From: Prochlorococcus sp. AG-418-D13
Lineage (GTDB): Bacteria > Cyanobacteriota > Cyanobacteriia > PCC-6307 > Cyanobiaceae
Assembly (NCBI GenBank): GCA_003214315.1
Contig: QCLU01000003.1
Location: forward strand, 62,001 to 126,000
Direction: 5' to 3'
DNA length: 64,000 nucleotides
Every line of letters starts with the position of its first letter. The first letter of the stretch is position 1. Under the pieces are notes generated by a model. It saw only the letters and a list, made by a program, of their open reading frames with translations, did no database searches and was not told the origin of the DNA. A program made the position numbers and the translations under genes. Shown piece by piece: positions 1-10,945 of the stretch.

Positions 1-2
1 TT

Positions 3-872
3 CAATCACCAAAATCAGATATCGGGAAAAAGTTAGTAAATGCTTCAAAAATATTATTAGAACCAAATACTAAAAATAATGCTCGAGATGAGGTCGTACT
101 AGAGGTAAATAACCTAAGACATTGGTATAAATTAAATTCTTCAATTTTCATTAACAAGTGGAATAAGGCTTTAAATGAAGTTAGTTTCAAGTTATACGAG
201 AATGAGACTCTTGGAATAGTTGGTTCTTCAGGCAGTGGTAAAAGTACATTATGTAGGGCTTTAATTGGACTTCTTAAAGTAAGAGGTGGTGAAATCAAAA
301 TTTATGATAAAAATCATGCATCGAAAAAAAATAAATCTTTTAAAAAGAACAATAAAGTGCAAATTATTTTTCAAGATCCTTTTTCAAGTTTGAATCCGAA
401 AATGACAATTAAAAATATTTTGGAAGATATATTTTTTATTCAAAAAATTTCAGATAAACGAAAAATCGAAAAAGAAATAAAATTAATGTTAAGAAATTTA
501 AATCTTCCATTAAATAATGATTTTTTTAATTCGTATCCTAACCAATTATCTGGTGGTCAATTGCAAAGAATTTCATTGGCCAGGGCGCTATTGTTTAAGC
601 CAAAAATTTTAATTTGTGATGAGAGCGTAAATATGTTGGATGCTTCAGTAAAAATAGAGATTCTTGAATTATTAAGAGTCTTTCAAGAAAAAATGAATTT
701 AACGATTATTTTTATTACCCATGATTTAGGCATTGCTAAAAGATTTTGTAATAGGTTGCTAGTTATGAATCATGGAAAGATAGTTGATGAAGGAGAAAGT
801 TCTACAATATTCACTAAAACTCAAAACCCGTATACAAAATCGCTTCTAAATTCCTCTTTAAATCTCATTTAA
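3..872 (+). CDS. ABC transporter ATP-binding protein (oligopeptide/dipeptide type), 5' end cut off by window edge
   Basis: The frame of listed ORF 357..872 is open upstream to base 3. It contains Walker A GSSGSGKST (about 223-252), then LSGGQLQR signature, Walker B ILICDES and the H-loop THD. Confidence 0.88.
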   Translation, partial: QSPKSDIGKKLVNASKILLEPNTKNNARDEVVLEVNNLRHWYKLNSSIFINKWNKALNEVSFKLYENETLGIVGSSGSGKSTLCRALIGLLKVRGGEIKIYDKNHASKKNKSFKKNNKVQIIFQDPFSSLNPKMTIKNILEDIFFIQKISDKRKIEKEIKLMLRNLNLPLNNDFFNSYPNQLSGGQLQRISLARALLFKPKILICDESVNMLDASVKIEILELLRVFQEKMNLTIIFITHDLGIAKRFCNRLLVMNHGKIVDEGESSTIFTKTQNPYTKSLLNSSLNLI

Positions 873-1824
873 CTTTTAGAACACTCAGTAATTTTTGAAA
901 ATCTAATGGTAATTCTGATTCAAATATCATTTCTTTACCATTTATTGGATGTATAAGTCCAAGCTTGATGGCGTGTAAAGCTTGGCCATCTAATTTACAT
1001 GGTAGTCTTTTACACCTTCCATATAATGGATCACCTACAATTGGATGATTAATGTGAGCGCAATGAACTCTTATTTGATGCGTTCGCCCCGTATCTAGTT
1101 TGAAACTAATTAATGAGTAATTGCCAAATCTTTCTTCTAATTTCCAATAGGTACAGGCATACCTTCCTGAAGTTTCTTCAACTACTTTATATTTCAATCT
1201 ATTTAATTTATCTCTGCCAATATGTCCCACTATTTGGCCTTCTTCAGAATTAGGTGCTCCATGAATTACTGCAATATATTCGCGTGATGCTATTTTTTCT
1301 TTAATTTGTTTCTGGAGATTTACTAATGCCTCTTGGCTTTTTGCAACCACCATACATCCGGAGGTATCTTTATCTAATCTGTGAACAATCCCAGGTCTTA
1401 GTTTCCCATTAATTCCAGGCAGATCTTTACAGTGAAAAAGTAATCCATTCACTAAAGTTCCAGATTTGTGTCCAGGGGCTGGATGAACTATTAGACCTGA
1501 TTGTTTATTGATAACTATGATGTGCTCGTCTTCAAAAAGGATATTTAAATCCATTTTTTCAGGTTTCAAATAAATAAGAGGTTCTGGAGGAGGCATCCAT
1601 ATTTGAACATTGTCGCCATTTTTTAATGGGGTCTTTGCTTTTGCTGTCTTATAGTTTACAAGTACTAAACCTGCATTTATAAAATGTTGAATTCTTGCTC
1701 TACTTTGTTCCGGCCTTTTACTTACCAACCATCTGTCTAGCCTCATAGGCAGAGGTAGCTCATAAATAATTTCTATAAGCTCACCTTCTCCAATGCCAAA
1801 AGAATTTTGATTATTTAATTCCAT
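865..1824 (-). CDS. rluD: RluA/RluD family 23S rRNA pseudouridine synthase
   Basis: S4-like N-terminus; GIVHRLDKDTSG catalytic motif; TGRTHQIRVH. Confidence 0.9.
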   Translation of the reverse strand: MELNNQNSFGIGEGELIEIIYELPLPMRLDRWLVSKRPEQSRARIQHFINAGLVLVNYKTAKAKTPLKNGDNVQIWMPPPEPLIYLKPEKMDLNILFEDEHIIVINKQSGLIVHPAPGHKSGTLVNGLLFHCKDLPGINGKLRPGIVHRLDKDTSGCMVVAKSQEALVNLQKQIKEKIASREYIAVIHGAPNSEEGQIVGHIGRDKLNRLKYKVVEETSGRYACTYWKLEERFGNYSLISFKLDTGRTHQIRVHCAHINHPIVGDPLYGRCKRLPCKLDGQALHAIKLGLIHPINGKEMIFESELPLDFQKLLSVLKVK

Positions 1825-2687
1825 AGTGGGACTTCTAAAGCAATTTTACCCAGCATTTGATTTCTATAATCTTCCAATAACTTATGAGACATTCTCCTTT
1901 TATCACCTGAGGTATGTTTTGAAGCTGCTTCGTTGATCCAAGCAGAAGGACTCTTAAAGCCTTTGGTAATATCAACTCCATATCTATTAGATATTTGTTT
2001 AACTGAGATATTCGCATTCTTATCTTTGTTGAGAGTGGATATAATATTGATAAACCCAATTGCGACACTCTCTATTTCATAAGCAGCTTCACCAATATCG
2101 TCACAAAGTGCAAGATTAAGTGCTGATTTTTGATCTTCTAAATTTGGAGGTATAACACCAGGAGCATCTAGCAGATCTATACCACTTTCTAATTTTATCC
2201 ATCTTAAATTACGAGTCACGCCTGCTTTCCTTGCGCTATCTACAACTCTTTTTTTTGCAATTCTATTAATTAATGCTGACTTTCCTACGTTTGGAAAACC
2301 AAGTGTAAGGGCTCTAATTGGCCTAATTCGCATTCCTCTAGAGAGTCTTCTATCGTCGATTGACGACCTAGAATCTTTGGCTGACTTACAAATTTCTTTA
2401 ATCCCTATTCCTCTTTTAGCATCACACCAAAGAGGATATTGATCTTTAGCATTAAACCATTTGTTCCAACTATTGATTGTATGAGGGGAGATCATGTCTG
2501 ATCTGTTAATAACAAGAATATGTTTTTTATTATTTATCCATTTATTTAAGTGTGGATGTCCTGTTGACAAAGGAATTCGTGCATCTCTAACTTCTATGAC
2601 TAAATCTACTTTATTGATAACTTCAGATAATTTCTTTTCTGCTTTTGCGATATGGCCTGGGTACCATTGGATTTTGGGTATGTCCAC
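1815..2687 (-). CDS. rbgA: Ribosome biogenesis GTPase (YlqF/RbgA)
   Basis: Circularly permuted GTPase: NRSD, GFPNVGKSALINR, DAPGVIPP; begins IQWYPGHIAKAEKKL. Confidence 0.9.
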   Translation of the reverse strand: MDIPKIQWYPGHIAKAEKKLSEVINKVDLVIEVRDARIPLSTGHPHLNKWINNKKHILVINRSDMISPHTINSWNKWFNAKDQYPLWCDAKRGIGIKEICKSAKDSRSSIDDRRLSRGMRIRPIRALTLGFPNVGKSALINRIAKKRVVDSARKAGVTRNLRWIKLESGIDLLDAPGVIPPNLEDQKSALNLALCDDIGEAAYEIESVAIGFINIISTLNKDKNANISVKQISNRYGVDITKGFKSPSAWINEAASKHTSGDKRRMSHKLLEDYRNQMLGKIALEVPLWN

Positions 2688-2899
2688 TTCAATAAATCAA
2701 ATAAAATTTTGTATTCCTTTTAGTTTTATAAGTTTCAAAAGTATTTACTTTTAAATTTTAGTATAAATTTAATGACTAAAAAATTTTTATAATAGTTAAT
2801 TTTTAAAATTTATTAAGGCATAGGTAACAGTAACTACTTTTTAACCCAATAAGCCCAAATTAACGTTAGGGTCTTGAGATTATAAATATAGCTTGTTTA

Positions 2900-4108
2900 A
2901 TGTCAAAATTATCTCTTTCCAGTCTTGATAAGACACATTTAGAAGGAAAAAAAGTTCTTGTAAGAGTAGATTTTAATGTTCCATTAAATGAAGATGGTCA
3001 AATAACTGACGATACGCGTATTCGTGCAGCGATCCCAACTATTGAATATCTTATTAATAATTCCGCAAAAGTAATTTTAGCTGCTCATTTTGGTAGACCA
3101 AAGGGTCAGGTTAATGAAAAAATGAGATTAACTCCAGTAGCAGCAAGATTAAGTCAATTGTTGGGGCAAAATGTTGCTCTTACTAACAGTTGTATTGGTG
3201 ATGAAGCAGTTGCACAATCAAATAGCTTATCTAATGGAGATGTTCTTTTACTTGAAAATGTTCGTTTTTTTGGTGAAGAGGAAAAGAACGACCTGGAGTT
3301 TGCTAAAAAATTAGCATCACATGCAGATATGTATGTAAATGATGCTTTCGGTGCTGCTCATAGAGCGCATGCTTCAACTCAGGGTGTTACAAATTATTTA
3401 AGTCCCTCAGTAGCTGGATTCCTTTTAGAAAAAGAATTGAAATACCTACAAGGAGCTGTAGATTCCCCAAATCGTCCATTGGCAGCAATAGTTGGAGGAT
3501 CAAAGGTTAGTAGCAAAATAGGAGTACTTGATTCTTTACTAGATAAGTGTGACAAAATCATGATTGGTGGAGGTATGATTTTCACTTTTTATAAAGCTAG
3601 AGGTTTAGATGTCGGAAAGAGCCTTGTAGAAGAAGATAAACTCGAGCTTGCTAAAGATTTAGAAGCAAAAGCAAAAGCAAAAGGAGTAGAATTGCTATTA
3701 CCCACTGATGTTGTTTTGGCTGATGAATTTTCTCCTGAAGCCAATAGTAAAATATCTCAAATTGATGCAATTAGTGGGAATTGGATGGGTCTAGATATTG
3801 GTCCAGATTCCATTAAAGTTTTTCAGAATGCTCTTGCAGAATGTAAGACAATTATTTGGAATGGTCCAATGGGAGTTTTTGAATTTGATAAATTTGCAGA
3901 CGGTACAAATGCAATAGCTACGACTCTTGCGGACTTAAGTGCTTTTTCTGAAGTTTGTACAATAATTGGTGGTGGAGATTCAGTTGCAGCAGTTGAAAAA
4001 GCAGGATTAGCTGAGAAAATGTCTCATATATCTACTGGAGGTGGTGCTAGTTTGGAACTTTTAGAAGGTAAAACTTTACCAGGTGTGGCTGCGTTAAACG
4101 ACGCTTAG
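2900..4108 (+). CDS. pgk: Phosphoglycerate kinase
   Basis: [31 protein letters not shown] motifs. Confidence 0.98.
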   Translation: MSKLSLSSLDKTHLEGKKVLVRVDFNVPLNEDGQITDDTRIRAAIPTIEYLINNSAKVILAAHFGRPKGQVNEKMRLTPVAARLSQLLGQNVALTNSCIGDEAVAQSNSLSNGDVLLLENVRFFGEEEKNDLEFAKKLASHADMYVNDAFGAAHRAHASTQGVTNYLSPSVAGFLLEKELKYLQGAVDSPNRPLAAIVGGSKVSSKIGVLDSLLDKCDKIMIGGGMIFTFYKARGLDVGKSLVEEDKLELAKDLEAKAKAKGVELLLPTDVVLADEFSPEANSKISQIDAISGNWMGLDIGPDSIKVFQNALAECKTIIWNGPMGVFEFDKFADGTNAIATTLADLSAFSEVCTIIGGGDSVAAVEKAGLAEKMSHISTGGGASLELLEGKTLPGVAALNDA

Positions 4109-4109
4109 G

Positions 4110-4844
4110 CTATATCTTATCAACAATATCAATGCTCTTTGTGAAAGTAATAATTCCCTCAGGGTGAGCTATTATTCCTGACCAAATTTGTATCCCTGGT
4201 TTTGAAGGGGCTCTTGTTATTTTAAAAATCCCTCCAGTCACCAATGGCTCCAATAATATTTCTTGTTCAAAAAATGAATTAACTTGATGAGGTTTTATAG
4301 CTCCAGCAATAATCACTTCTTCAAGAGGCTTATTTAGAATTATATCGATATCATATTTTGAACCAGTAATAACTCTATCAGGAATTTTAAAACTAATATC
4401 TATCTTTTTATTATCGTTTCTTATAGTTGTGAATAAATTTTTGATAATCCCTTCATCTATTTTCCCGTTTACGATTGAAAATAAATAATCAAAATTGGAT
4501 TCGAGTATATATTTATCTCCATTAACTATTTTTTCTCCAGAAACTTTTATTCGCAAAATATCTTCATTTGGAATATTAGATTTTAATCTTTTGATCTTCC
4601 ATTTGCTGTTAGGGAAATCATTAATAATCTTTGAAAATTGTTTTGGTATATTTTGGCTTTCTTCATTTCTAAAATTTTTTCTAATGAATTCTAAATCTCT
4701 TGCATTTAAAGAGTTTTCTAGATTTCTTATGAAATCAACTTTTAAAGTTTCCGTTATTGCTGAATAGGGAATAATAAGATAAACAAATAAGTAGAGAAGA
4801 AATCCTATATTTTTGAATAATTTTAAATTAAACATATTAGTCAT
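4110..4844 (-). CDS. Conserved hypothetical protein, secreted or membrane-anchored
   Basis: Full-length ORF with N-terminal hydrophobic segment; no recognised family. Confidence 0.7.
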   Translation of the reverse strand: MTNMFNLKLFKNIGFLLYLFVYLIIPYSAITETLKVDFIRNLENSLNARDLEFIRKNFRNEESQNIPKQFSKIINDFPNSKWKIKRLKSNIPNEDILRIKVSGEKIVNGDKYILESNFDYLFSIVNGKIDEGIIKNLFTTIRNDNKKIDISFKIPDRVITGSKYDIDIILNKPLEEVIIAGAIKPHQVNSFFEQEILLEPLVTGGIFKITRAPSKPGIQIWSGIIAHPEGIITFTKSIDIVDKI

Positions 4845-4876
4845 TGGTTATTTTTATTCTACTAATTTAAGTTTTT

Positions 4877-5968
4877 ATGTCTAAAAAAAATAATTTATTA
4901 GTCGCAGCCAGTGGTACAGGGGGGCATATTTTCCCTGCCTTAGCAGTTTCTAAAGAAGTGGAAGATGAATGGAATATTCATTGGTTGGGTGTTCGTCAAA
5001 GACTTGATGCGAACTATATTCCCAAAAAATATAATTTGAGGACTTTGAATATAAAGACACCAAGAAAAAATATTTTTTTGTTTTATCAATATATAGAAAT
5101 TTTAATGTCAACTTTCCAAATAATTAGAATCTTAAAAGAAAAAAAAATTAACTTAGTTTTTACGACTGGCGGTTACATATCAGCACCTACTATTGTTGCT
5201 TCAAAACTTCTCAGGATACCTATAATTATTCATGAATCAAATGCAATTCCAGGAATGGTCACGAAATATTTTGGTTTTTTGTGTAACTATGTTCTATTAG
5301 GATTTAAGAAAACAAATTCTTATTTAAAAAATTGTAAAACTATTTTCACTGGAACACCTTTAAGAGAGCAATTCTATAAATTTAATTTTTTGCCAGAATG
5401 GGTTCCAAAAGGAAATGGACCTCTTTTGATTGTTATGGGAGGTAGTCAAGGTGCAAAAGCTATAAATCAAATTCTTTATGAATCTCTAGAATTTTTAATA
5501 AAAAAACAGTTTCGGATAGTTCATATTATTGGCGAATCTAATCAACAACCTTTTCATGTACAAAACTCCAAAAATTATATTCAAAAGAAATTTACTAATG
5601 AAATAGCGGCTTTAATTCAAAACTGTGATCTTGTAATATCGAGATCTGGTGCAGGAACAATCAATGAACTAATAGAGGCTGAAAAACCTTCAATTTTAAT
5701 TCCATATCCAGATTCTAAAAATAATCATCAGGAGAAAAATGCAATGATTCTTGCTGAAAGTGGAGGCTCAGTTTTAATCAATCAGAATAAAATTTCTAAA
5801 GAAGTTTTTGAAGAAACTCTAGAAAGAATTTTTAAAATAAAATCAAAAAAGGGAAAAAATCATTATGAAATATTAGAACTCATGAAGAAGAACATGGAAA
5901 ATAATAATAAAATTAAATCTAAAAATGAGATTAAAAAATTTATTAATTATTTTTTAAAGGAATTCTGA
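4877..5968 (+). CDS. murG: UDP-N-acetylglucosamine--N-acetylmuramyl transferase
   Basis: ASGTGGHIFPALAV, GGSQGA, SRSGAGTINEL motifs. Confidence 0.96.
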   Translation: MSKKNNLLVAASGTGGHIFPALAVSKEVEDEWNIHWLGVRQRLDANYIPKKYNLRTLNIKTPRKNIFLFYQYIEILMSTFQIIRILKEKKINLVFTTGGYISAPTIVASKLLRIPIIIHESNAIPGMVTKYFGFLCNYVLLGFKKTNSYLKNCKTIFTGTPLREQFYKFNFLPEWVPKGNGPLLIVMGGSQGAKAINQILYESLEFLIKKQFRIVHIIGESNQQPFHVQNSKNYIQKKFTNEIAALIQNCDLVISRSGAGTINELIEAEKPSILIPYPDSKNNHQEKNAMILAESGGSVLINQNKISKEVFEETLERIFKIKSKKGKNHYEILELMKKNMENNNKIKSKNEIKKFINYFLKEF

Positions 5969-7071
5969 ATTTCTTTACATAAAACATTGTTATTTTTTCT
6001 ATTTTGCAAACTTATTCTTGCCCACTTTTCGTCAAGAAATCTAAATGAAGAGCATTCTCTAAGCAATATTCCCCTATTTTCCAAGTATTTTATATTTGGC
6101 GACAAGGATGTTTTACTTTCTATTAAAAAAAAGTTGGTTGAAGAGTTATGAACTTTAAGGTTCTCTATCTTTGATAATTTTTCAAATACTCTCTTTTTTT
6201 CAATATTTATCCAGCTGTGAATCTGTTTTGTCCACTGTTCATAGAATTTCTTATTACTTAGTAGATCAATTCCGGCTTTAATAGCAAATGAATTTAAAGG
6301 CCAAGGATCTCTATTTATTTCCCATTGTTTAAGTTTTTTTGATGAGCCAATAACGTAACCTAATCTAAGACCAGGAATATTGAAGATTTTGGTCAAGCTT
6401 CTAAAGACTAATAAATTATCAAATCTTTGGGTTAAAGGTATTAAAGATTCTTTGTCTCCATTAGGTGTTATCGATAAGAAAGCTTCATCACAGACAACTA
6501 ATTTATATTTTTTCAAAACTTCCTCCAATGAATTCTTTTCCCATAATTGGCCGGTAGGGTTATGTGGATTTGTTATCCAAATAACATCACCTTTTGGATG
6601 AAGCGGAAATGATTGAGGAAAAGTATCATTCCAGTTTTTTGGTAATTCGCAATGTATAAAATTGCTATTCCAACAATTTAAAGATCTTTCATAATCAACA
6701 AATGATGGAGAAGGAATACAACTTATTCCAAATTTGGATGCTTCATAACCTGCCCAGGTTATTAGTTCAGAAGCTCCATTCCCAGGCAATATATTATCTG
6801 GATTTATCCCATGAAATTTGCCGATTATTTCTTTCAGATCACTCAAGTTTCTCTCTGGGTAATATCTAAAGCCAAGATTCTTAATTTCCGCATTTATTGA
6901 ATCTATGAGTATTTGAGGGGGATCAAAGGGTACTAATGATGCACTTGCATCAATGATTTCGGATGGTAATAAATTTAATTTTTTCGCAGTTGCATATACA
7001 TTTCCACCGTGCTTAAAGTTTGATCCTTGCATGGCTAACGTTGAGTAATCATGAGGTTCAGATTTGTTCAT
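5947..7071 (-). CDS. Class I/II aminotransferase, threonine-phosphate decarboxylase-like (CobD/CobC)
   Basis: HGGNVYATAKKL N-terminus, NPHNPTGQ, SLTKIFNIPGLRLGY PLP site. Confidence 0.85.
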   Translation of the reverse strand: MNKSEPHDYSTLAMQGSNFKHGGNVYATAKKLNLLPSEIIDASASLVPFDPPQILIDSINAEIKNLGFRYYPERNLSDLKEIIGKFHGINPDNILPGNGASELITWAGYEASKFGISCIPSPSFVDYERSLNCWNSNFIHCELPKNWNDTFPQSFPLHPKGDVIWITNPHNPTGQLWEKNSLEEVLKKYKLVVCDEAFLSITPNGDKESLIPLTQRFDNLLVFRSLTKIFNIPGLRLGYVIGSSKKLKQWEINRDPWPLNSFAIKAGIDLLSNKKFYEQWTKQIHSWINIEKKRVFEKLSKIENLKVHNSSTNFFLIESKTSLSPNIKYLENRGILLRECSSFRFLDEKWARISLQNRKNNNVLCKEIQNSFKK

Positions 7072-7087
7072 TATTCATTCTCTAATT

Positions 7088-8290
7088 TTATTCAACCCAT
7101 TTTAAATCTGATCCAATTGCATCTTTTATATTAGATAATTGATGTTTATTGAGTTGCTTTATAATTCCCTCAAGTATATCTGGTACTAATTGTGGACCCT
7201 TATATATCCATCCTGTATAAAGTTGAATTAATGATGCTCCAGAACAAATTCTTTCCCAAGCTGACTCAGGGCTATCTATTCCACCAACGCCAATTAAAAT
7301 AATCTTTTTATCAATATTATGTATATGTTTTATTATTTGATTTGCTTTTTTTTGTAGAGGCCTTCCACTTAATCCTCCATTCTCTTGAGAGAGTAATAAT
7401 CCGGTTTGCCTGATCTTTCTATTTTCAAGACCTAATCTATCAATGCTGGTGTTTGTAGCAATTATTCCATCGATGTTTTCCTCGATTATTAATTGGCAAA
7501 TATCTTCAATATCTTTAAGGCCTAAATCTGGCGCAATTTTTACAAATAATGGCGGACAATTAGGTAAGTTTTTAATTTCTCTAAGAAGTTCTTTTAGAAG
7601 AATTGGATCTTGTAACTTTCTTAGTCCTTCAGTATTTGGAGAACTAACGTTTATTGCTGCGTAATCACAATAAGGAATTAATAATTTTAGAGAAGTTAAA
7701 TAATCATCTTTTGCTTGAGATAAACCTGTAATTTTTGACTTCCCGAAATTTATCCCTAAACAAATATTCTCCCTGTTTTTTTTAAACTCAATACCTTGTT
7801 CAAGAAAGTTTTTAACTAGATTTTCAGCACCATTATTATTAAAACCCATTCTATTTAATGCCGCCTCTTCTTCTGCTAATCTAAACAACCTTGGTTTGGG
7901 ATTACCTTCTTGAGCAAACTTAGTTACTGTACCAAGTTCAGCAAATCCAAAACCAAAATTTTTCCATATGTTTGCAGCATTTCCATTTTTGTCAAAACCC
8001 GCAGCTAAACCAATTGGATTACAAAAATTTATGCCACATATGTTCTGAGTTAACCTTTGGTCAGTTATAGAAAATTCTTCATTTAGATTTTTTAGGATAT
8101 GTGAAACTAATGGCCAATAATATTTTCTTGAACTGAATGATAGAAGGTTAAGAGATAAATTAGTTAAATATTCTGCATCTATTCCGGAATCTTTTTTGAG
8201 TATAGGGGCCATCAAGTTTTTATAAAGATTTTTAAATAGGCCCTTCTGTTCGTTCATAAAAATTAGGATTCTTTTTTTTCTATTATCCAA
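7088..8290 (-). CDS. pyrD: Dihydroorotate dehydrogenase (quinone type)
   Basis: NPIGLAAGFDKNG, INVSSPNT, GVGGI motifs; start may be internal to the ORF. Confidence 0.95.
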   Translation of the reverse strand: MDNRKKRILIFMNEQKGLFKNLYKNLMAPILKKDSGIDAEYLTNLSLNLLSFSSRKYYWPLVSHILKNLNEEFSITDQRLTQNICGINFCNPIGLAAGFDKNGNAANIWKNFGFGFAELGTVTKFAQEGNPKPRLFRLAEEEAALNRMGFNNNGAENLVKNFLEQGIEFKKNRENICLGINFGKSKITGLSQAKDDYLTSLKLLIPYCDYAAINVSSPNTEGLRKLQDPILLKELLREIKNLPNCPPLFVKIAPDLGLKDIEDICQLIIEENIDGIIATNTSIDRLGLENRKIRQTGLLLSQENGGLSGRPLQKKANQIIKHIHNIDKKIILIGVGGIDSPESAWERICSGASLIQLYTGWIYKGPQLVPDILEGIIKQLNKHQLSNIKDAIGSDLKWVE

Positions 8291-8982
8291 TATTTTTTAT
8301 CTTTAGGAATCAATCTCCAATTACGCCATTCAAAAAGTAAATATTGTTTTATCTTTACGTGGTTTTCTTCACCTAATAAATTACTTAGTTCTAGTGAACT
8401 TAATAAGTACTTTTTGGTTGCAAATTTTTGAATTAATTCATTTCTTGAAAATAATTCCTGAATTTCTGATGGTGCATTTTTCTCGAAAAAGCCTACTATA
8501 GATTCAGGCTCTTTTAAGTTACTTATTAAAGATATACCTTTGCTATAGTTAGTTGCGATTTTATCAACCCTATCATTTTGTTGATCCCCGCTATGACCTT
8601 TAACATATTCCATTATTAGGCCATTAATTCTTAATTGATCAATTTTTTGCCATAGATCAAGATTTTGGACTGATTTCCCCGAGCTTGTTTTCCATCCATT
8701 TCTCTTCCAATTGATAATCCACTTTGTATAACCCTCTATGACATATTTACTATCAGTTCTTAATTTAAAGTTTTCTTTTAATTTGTAGGTTTTTAATTTC
8801 TCAAGAGTTTTTATAGCCGCAGTTAGTTCCATTCTATTATTAGTAGTATTTTGCTCGGAACCACCTATTTCTAATTCGCTGTTATCATCAAAAATTATTA
8901 AACCGCCCCAACCACCTGGACCTGGATTACCACTGCAGGCTCCATCTGTTGCGGCTTCAATCGCAATACTATCATTATTCAT
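8263..8982 (-). CDS. rnhA: Ribonuclease HI with C-terminal extension
   Basis: TDGACSGNPGPGGWG, NNRMELTAAI, TDSKYV, VKGHSG; about 85 extra residues at the C-terminus. Confidence 0.93.
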   Translation of the reverse strand: MNNDSIAIEAATDGACSGNPGPGGWGGLIIFDDNSELEIGGSEQNTTNNRMELTAAIKTLEKLKTYKLKENFKLRTDSKYVIEGYTKWIINWKRNGWKTSSGKSVQNLDLWQKIDQLRINGLIMEYVKGHSGDQQNDRVDKIATNYSKGISLISNLKEPESIVGFFEKNAPSEIQELFSRNELIQKFATKKYLLSSLELSNLLGEENHVKIKQYLLFEWRNWRLIPKDKKYWIIEKKES

Positions 8983-9029
8983 AATTTTTGAAGCCGATAT
9001 TGAGGGTATCGGCTTGAAAAAATGTATTC

Positions 9030-9425
9030 TTACTTAAGTGTAACTTTACCGCCAGCTTCTTCAATCTCTTTCTTTAAAGATTCAGCATCTGCTTTGGCTA
9101 TCCCTTCTTTTACTGTTTTTGGTGCTGATTCAACAAGTGCTTTCGCATCGCCAAGACCAAGACCAGTCGCATTTCTTACAACCTTAAGGACTTTGATCTT
9201 TGCCGCTGCATCAAAGCTTTCAAGAACTACATCAAATTCAGTTTTTTCTTCAGCAGCGCCACCATCTCCATCAGCGCCAGCTGCTCCAGGAGCTGCCATT
9301 ACTACACCTGCAGAAGCTGCAGCAGATACACCAAAAGCCTCTTCAATTTGTTTTACAAGCTCAGATGCTTCTAAAAGTGATAGAGATTTTAATGATTCAA
9401 GAATTTCTTCAGTTTTTGCGGACAT
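9030..9425 (-). CDS. rplL: 50S ribosomal protein L7/L12
   Basis: Typical L7/L12 sequence including [25 protein letters not shown]. Confidence 0.98.
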   Translation of the reverse strand: MSAKTEEILESLKSLSLLEASELVKQIEEAFGVSAAASAGVVMAAPGAAGADGDGGAAEEKTEFDVVLESFDAAAKIKVLKVVRNATGLGLGDAKALVESAPKTVKEGIAKADAESLKKEIEEAGGKVTLK

Positions 9426-9453
9426 TTTCTTAAAAGTTAATTAGGGTTTCAAT

Positions 9454-9981
9454 TTAGGATTCTGATTTTTCAGAATGTTGTTTTAGTGATCTAGCAAGCC
9501 CAGAAGGTACTTCATTAATAGAGATCGCAATTTTTGTTGCAACGCCATTAAGAGCGCCAGCAATTTTTGCCATCAATACTTCTTTAGATGGAAGACTTGC
9601 AATTTCTTTTATTTCAGAATCGCTTAGAAGTCTGCCTTCAAATAAAGCTCCTTTGGTTTCGGATTTTTTGGTGTCTTTTTGAAAAGATTGGATTGCTTTT
9701 ACAGCACCACCAACATCTTCTTTGATTAAGACAAAAGCATTTGTTCCGGAAAGTAAAGATTCAAGATCGTTCCAATTACTATCTCCATCAATAGCTTTAC
9801 GCATTAATGAATTTTTAGTAACTTTGCAAATGCCGTTAGTTGTTTGCAATCTAGATCGCAAATCTGACATCTCTTTGATAGTTAAACCTTTATAGTCAAG
9901 AACTACAGCCATTTCCGAGTCGTTTAATAGAGATTTAATCTCAGTAACGATTTGTTGCTTATTCTCTAGTGTTCGGCCCAT
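9454..9981 (-). CDS. rplJ: 50S ribosomal protein L10
   Basis: L10 sequence and conserved position upstream of rplL. Confidence 0.97.
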   Translation of the reverse strand: MGRTLENKQQIVTEIKSLLNDSEMAVVLDYKGLTIKEMSDLRSRLQTTNGICKVTKNSLMRKAIDGDSNWNDLESLLSGTNAFVLIKEDVGGAVKAIQSFQKDTKKSETKGALFEGRLLSDSEIKEIASLPSKEVLMAKIAGALNGVATKIAISINEVPSGLARSLKQHSEKSES

Positions 9982-10171
9982 TGTTGTTTTTTGGATCGTA
10001 ATTTAGGGAGAGCAGGAAATGCGGCAAAGTCCTTTTAAAGAGGCCGCTTTTATTAGATCCAAAAAGAAATAATTTAAGACGAGTCCTCGGTAGGAATTAA
10101 AAATTTAGAATAACTAAATAAACCTACTTTCTTTGGCCGTATTATTGCACTTTAAATTATACTACAAAGAG
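9982..10171 (-). promoter_or_regulatory. Putative L10 leader / rplA-rplJ intergenic regulatory region
   Basis: 190-nt gap in an otherwise compact operon with a GCGGC/GCCGC stem (10021-10025 / 10043-10047) ahead of rplJ. Confidence 0.45.
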
Positions 10172-10879
10172 TTAACCTTCAGGTTGGTAATCTTGTACTG
10201 CATTTATGTCTAATTGAACTGAAGGCCCCATTGTTGAAGTTACATAAAAAGTTTTCCAATACTTTCCCTTAGCTCCACTTGGTTTATTTTTATCAATTGA
10301 TTCTTGTAAGGTTTTTAAGTTGTCAAATAGAGCCTCTTTAGTGAAACTTGCTTTTCCAAAGCGGACATGAACGATTCCAGCCTTATCTGCTCTAAATTCG
10401 AGCTTACCAGCTTTGAATTCTTTTATTGCATTAGCAATGTCATTAGTTACTGTTCCAGCTTTAGGATTAGGCATTAAACCTCTAGGTCCTAAAACTCTTC
10501 CTAATTTTGCAACCTTTGGCATCATATCTGGAGTTGCAATAAGTAGATCAAACCCCATATTCCCTTTGTTGATGCTTTCCACAAGATCTTCTTCGCCAAA
10601 TAAATCTGCACCAGCAACCTTAGCTTTCGATACATTCTCACCGCTTGTAATTACTGCAATTTTGATGCTTTGGCCAGTACCATGTGGTAATGCAACAGTG
10701 GTCCTTAATTGTTGATCAGTATATTTTGGATCAATACCTAAACGTATATGTGCTTCAATTGTTTCATCAAATTTTGCATTAGCATTTTCCTTGATAATAC
10801 TAAGAGCTTCAAGTGGTGCGTAAATGCGATCTTCTATCTTTGTTGATAGAGCCGCCATTCTTTTGGATAGTTTTTTCAT
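10172..10879 (-). CDS. rplA: 50S ribosomal protein L1
   Basis: [18 protein letters not shown] motif. Confidence 0.98.
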   Translation of the reverse strand: MKKLSKRMAALSTKIEDRIYAPLEALSIIKENANAKFDETIEAHIRLGIDPKYTDQQLRTTVALPHGTGQSIKIAVITSGENVSKAKVAGADLFGEEDLVESINKGNMGFDLLIATPDMMPKVAKLGRVLGPRGLMPNPKAGTVTNDIANAIKEFKAGKLEFRADKAGIVHVRFGKASFTKEALFDNLKTLQESIDKNKPSGAKGKYWKTFYVTSTMGPSVQLDINAVQDYQPEG

Positions 10880-10945
10880 AATGATATTGGGTGCAAACGG
10901 TTATTAACTAACCTCCCCTAAATAGTGAGAAATTTTGTATTGAAC

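Noticed and set aside
2494-2754. Plus-strand ORF opposite rbgA
   Set aside because: Shadow of conserved GTPase; no family resemblance.
9022-9444. Plus-strand ORFs of 140 and 77 aa over rplL
   Set aside because: Antisense shadows of rplL; compositions ([38 protein letters not shown]) reflect its Ala-rich codons.
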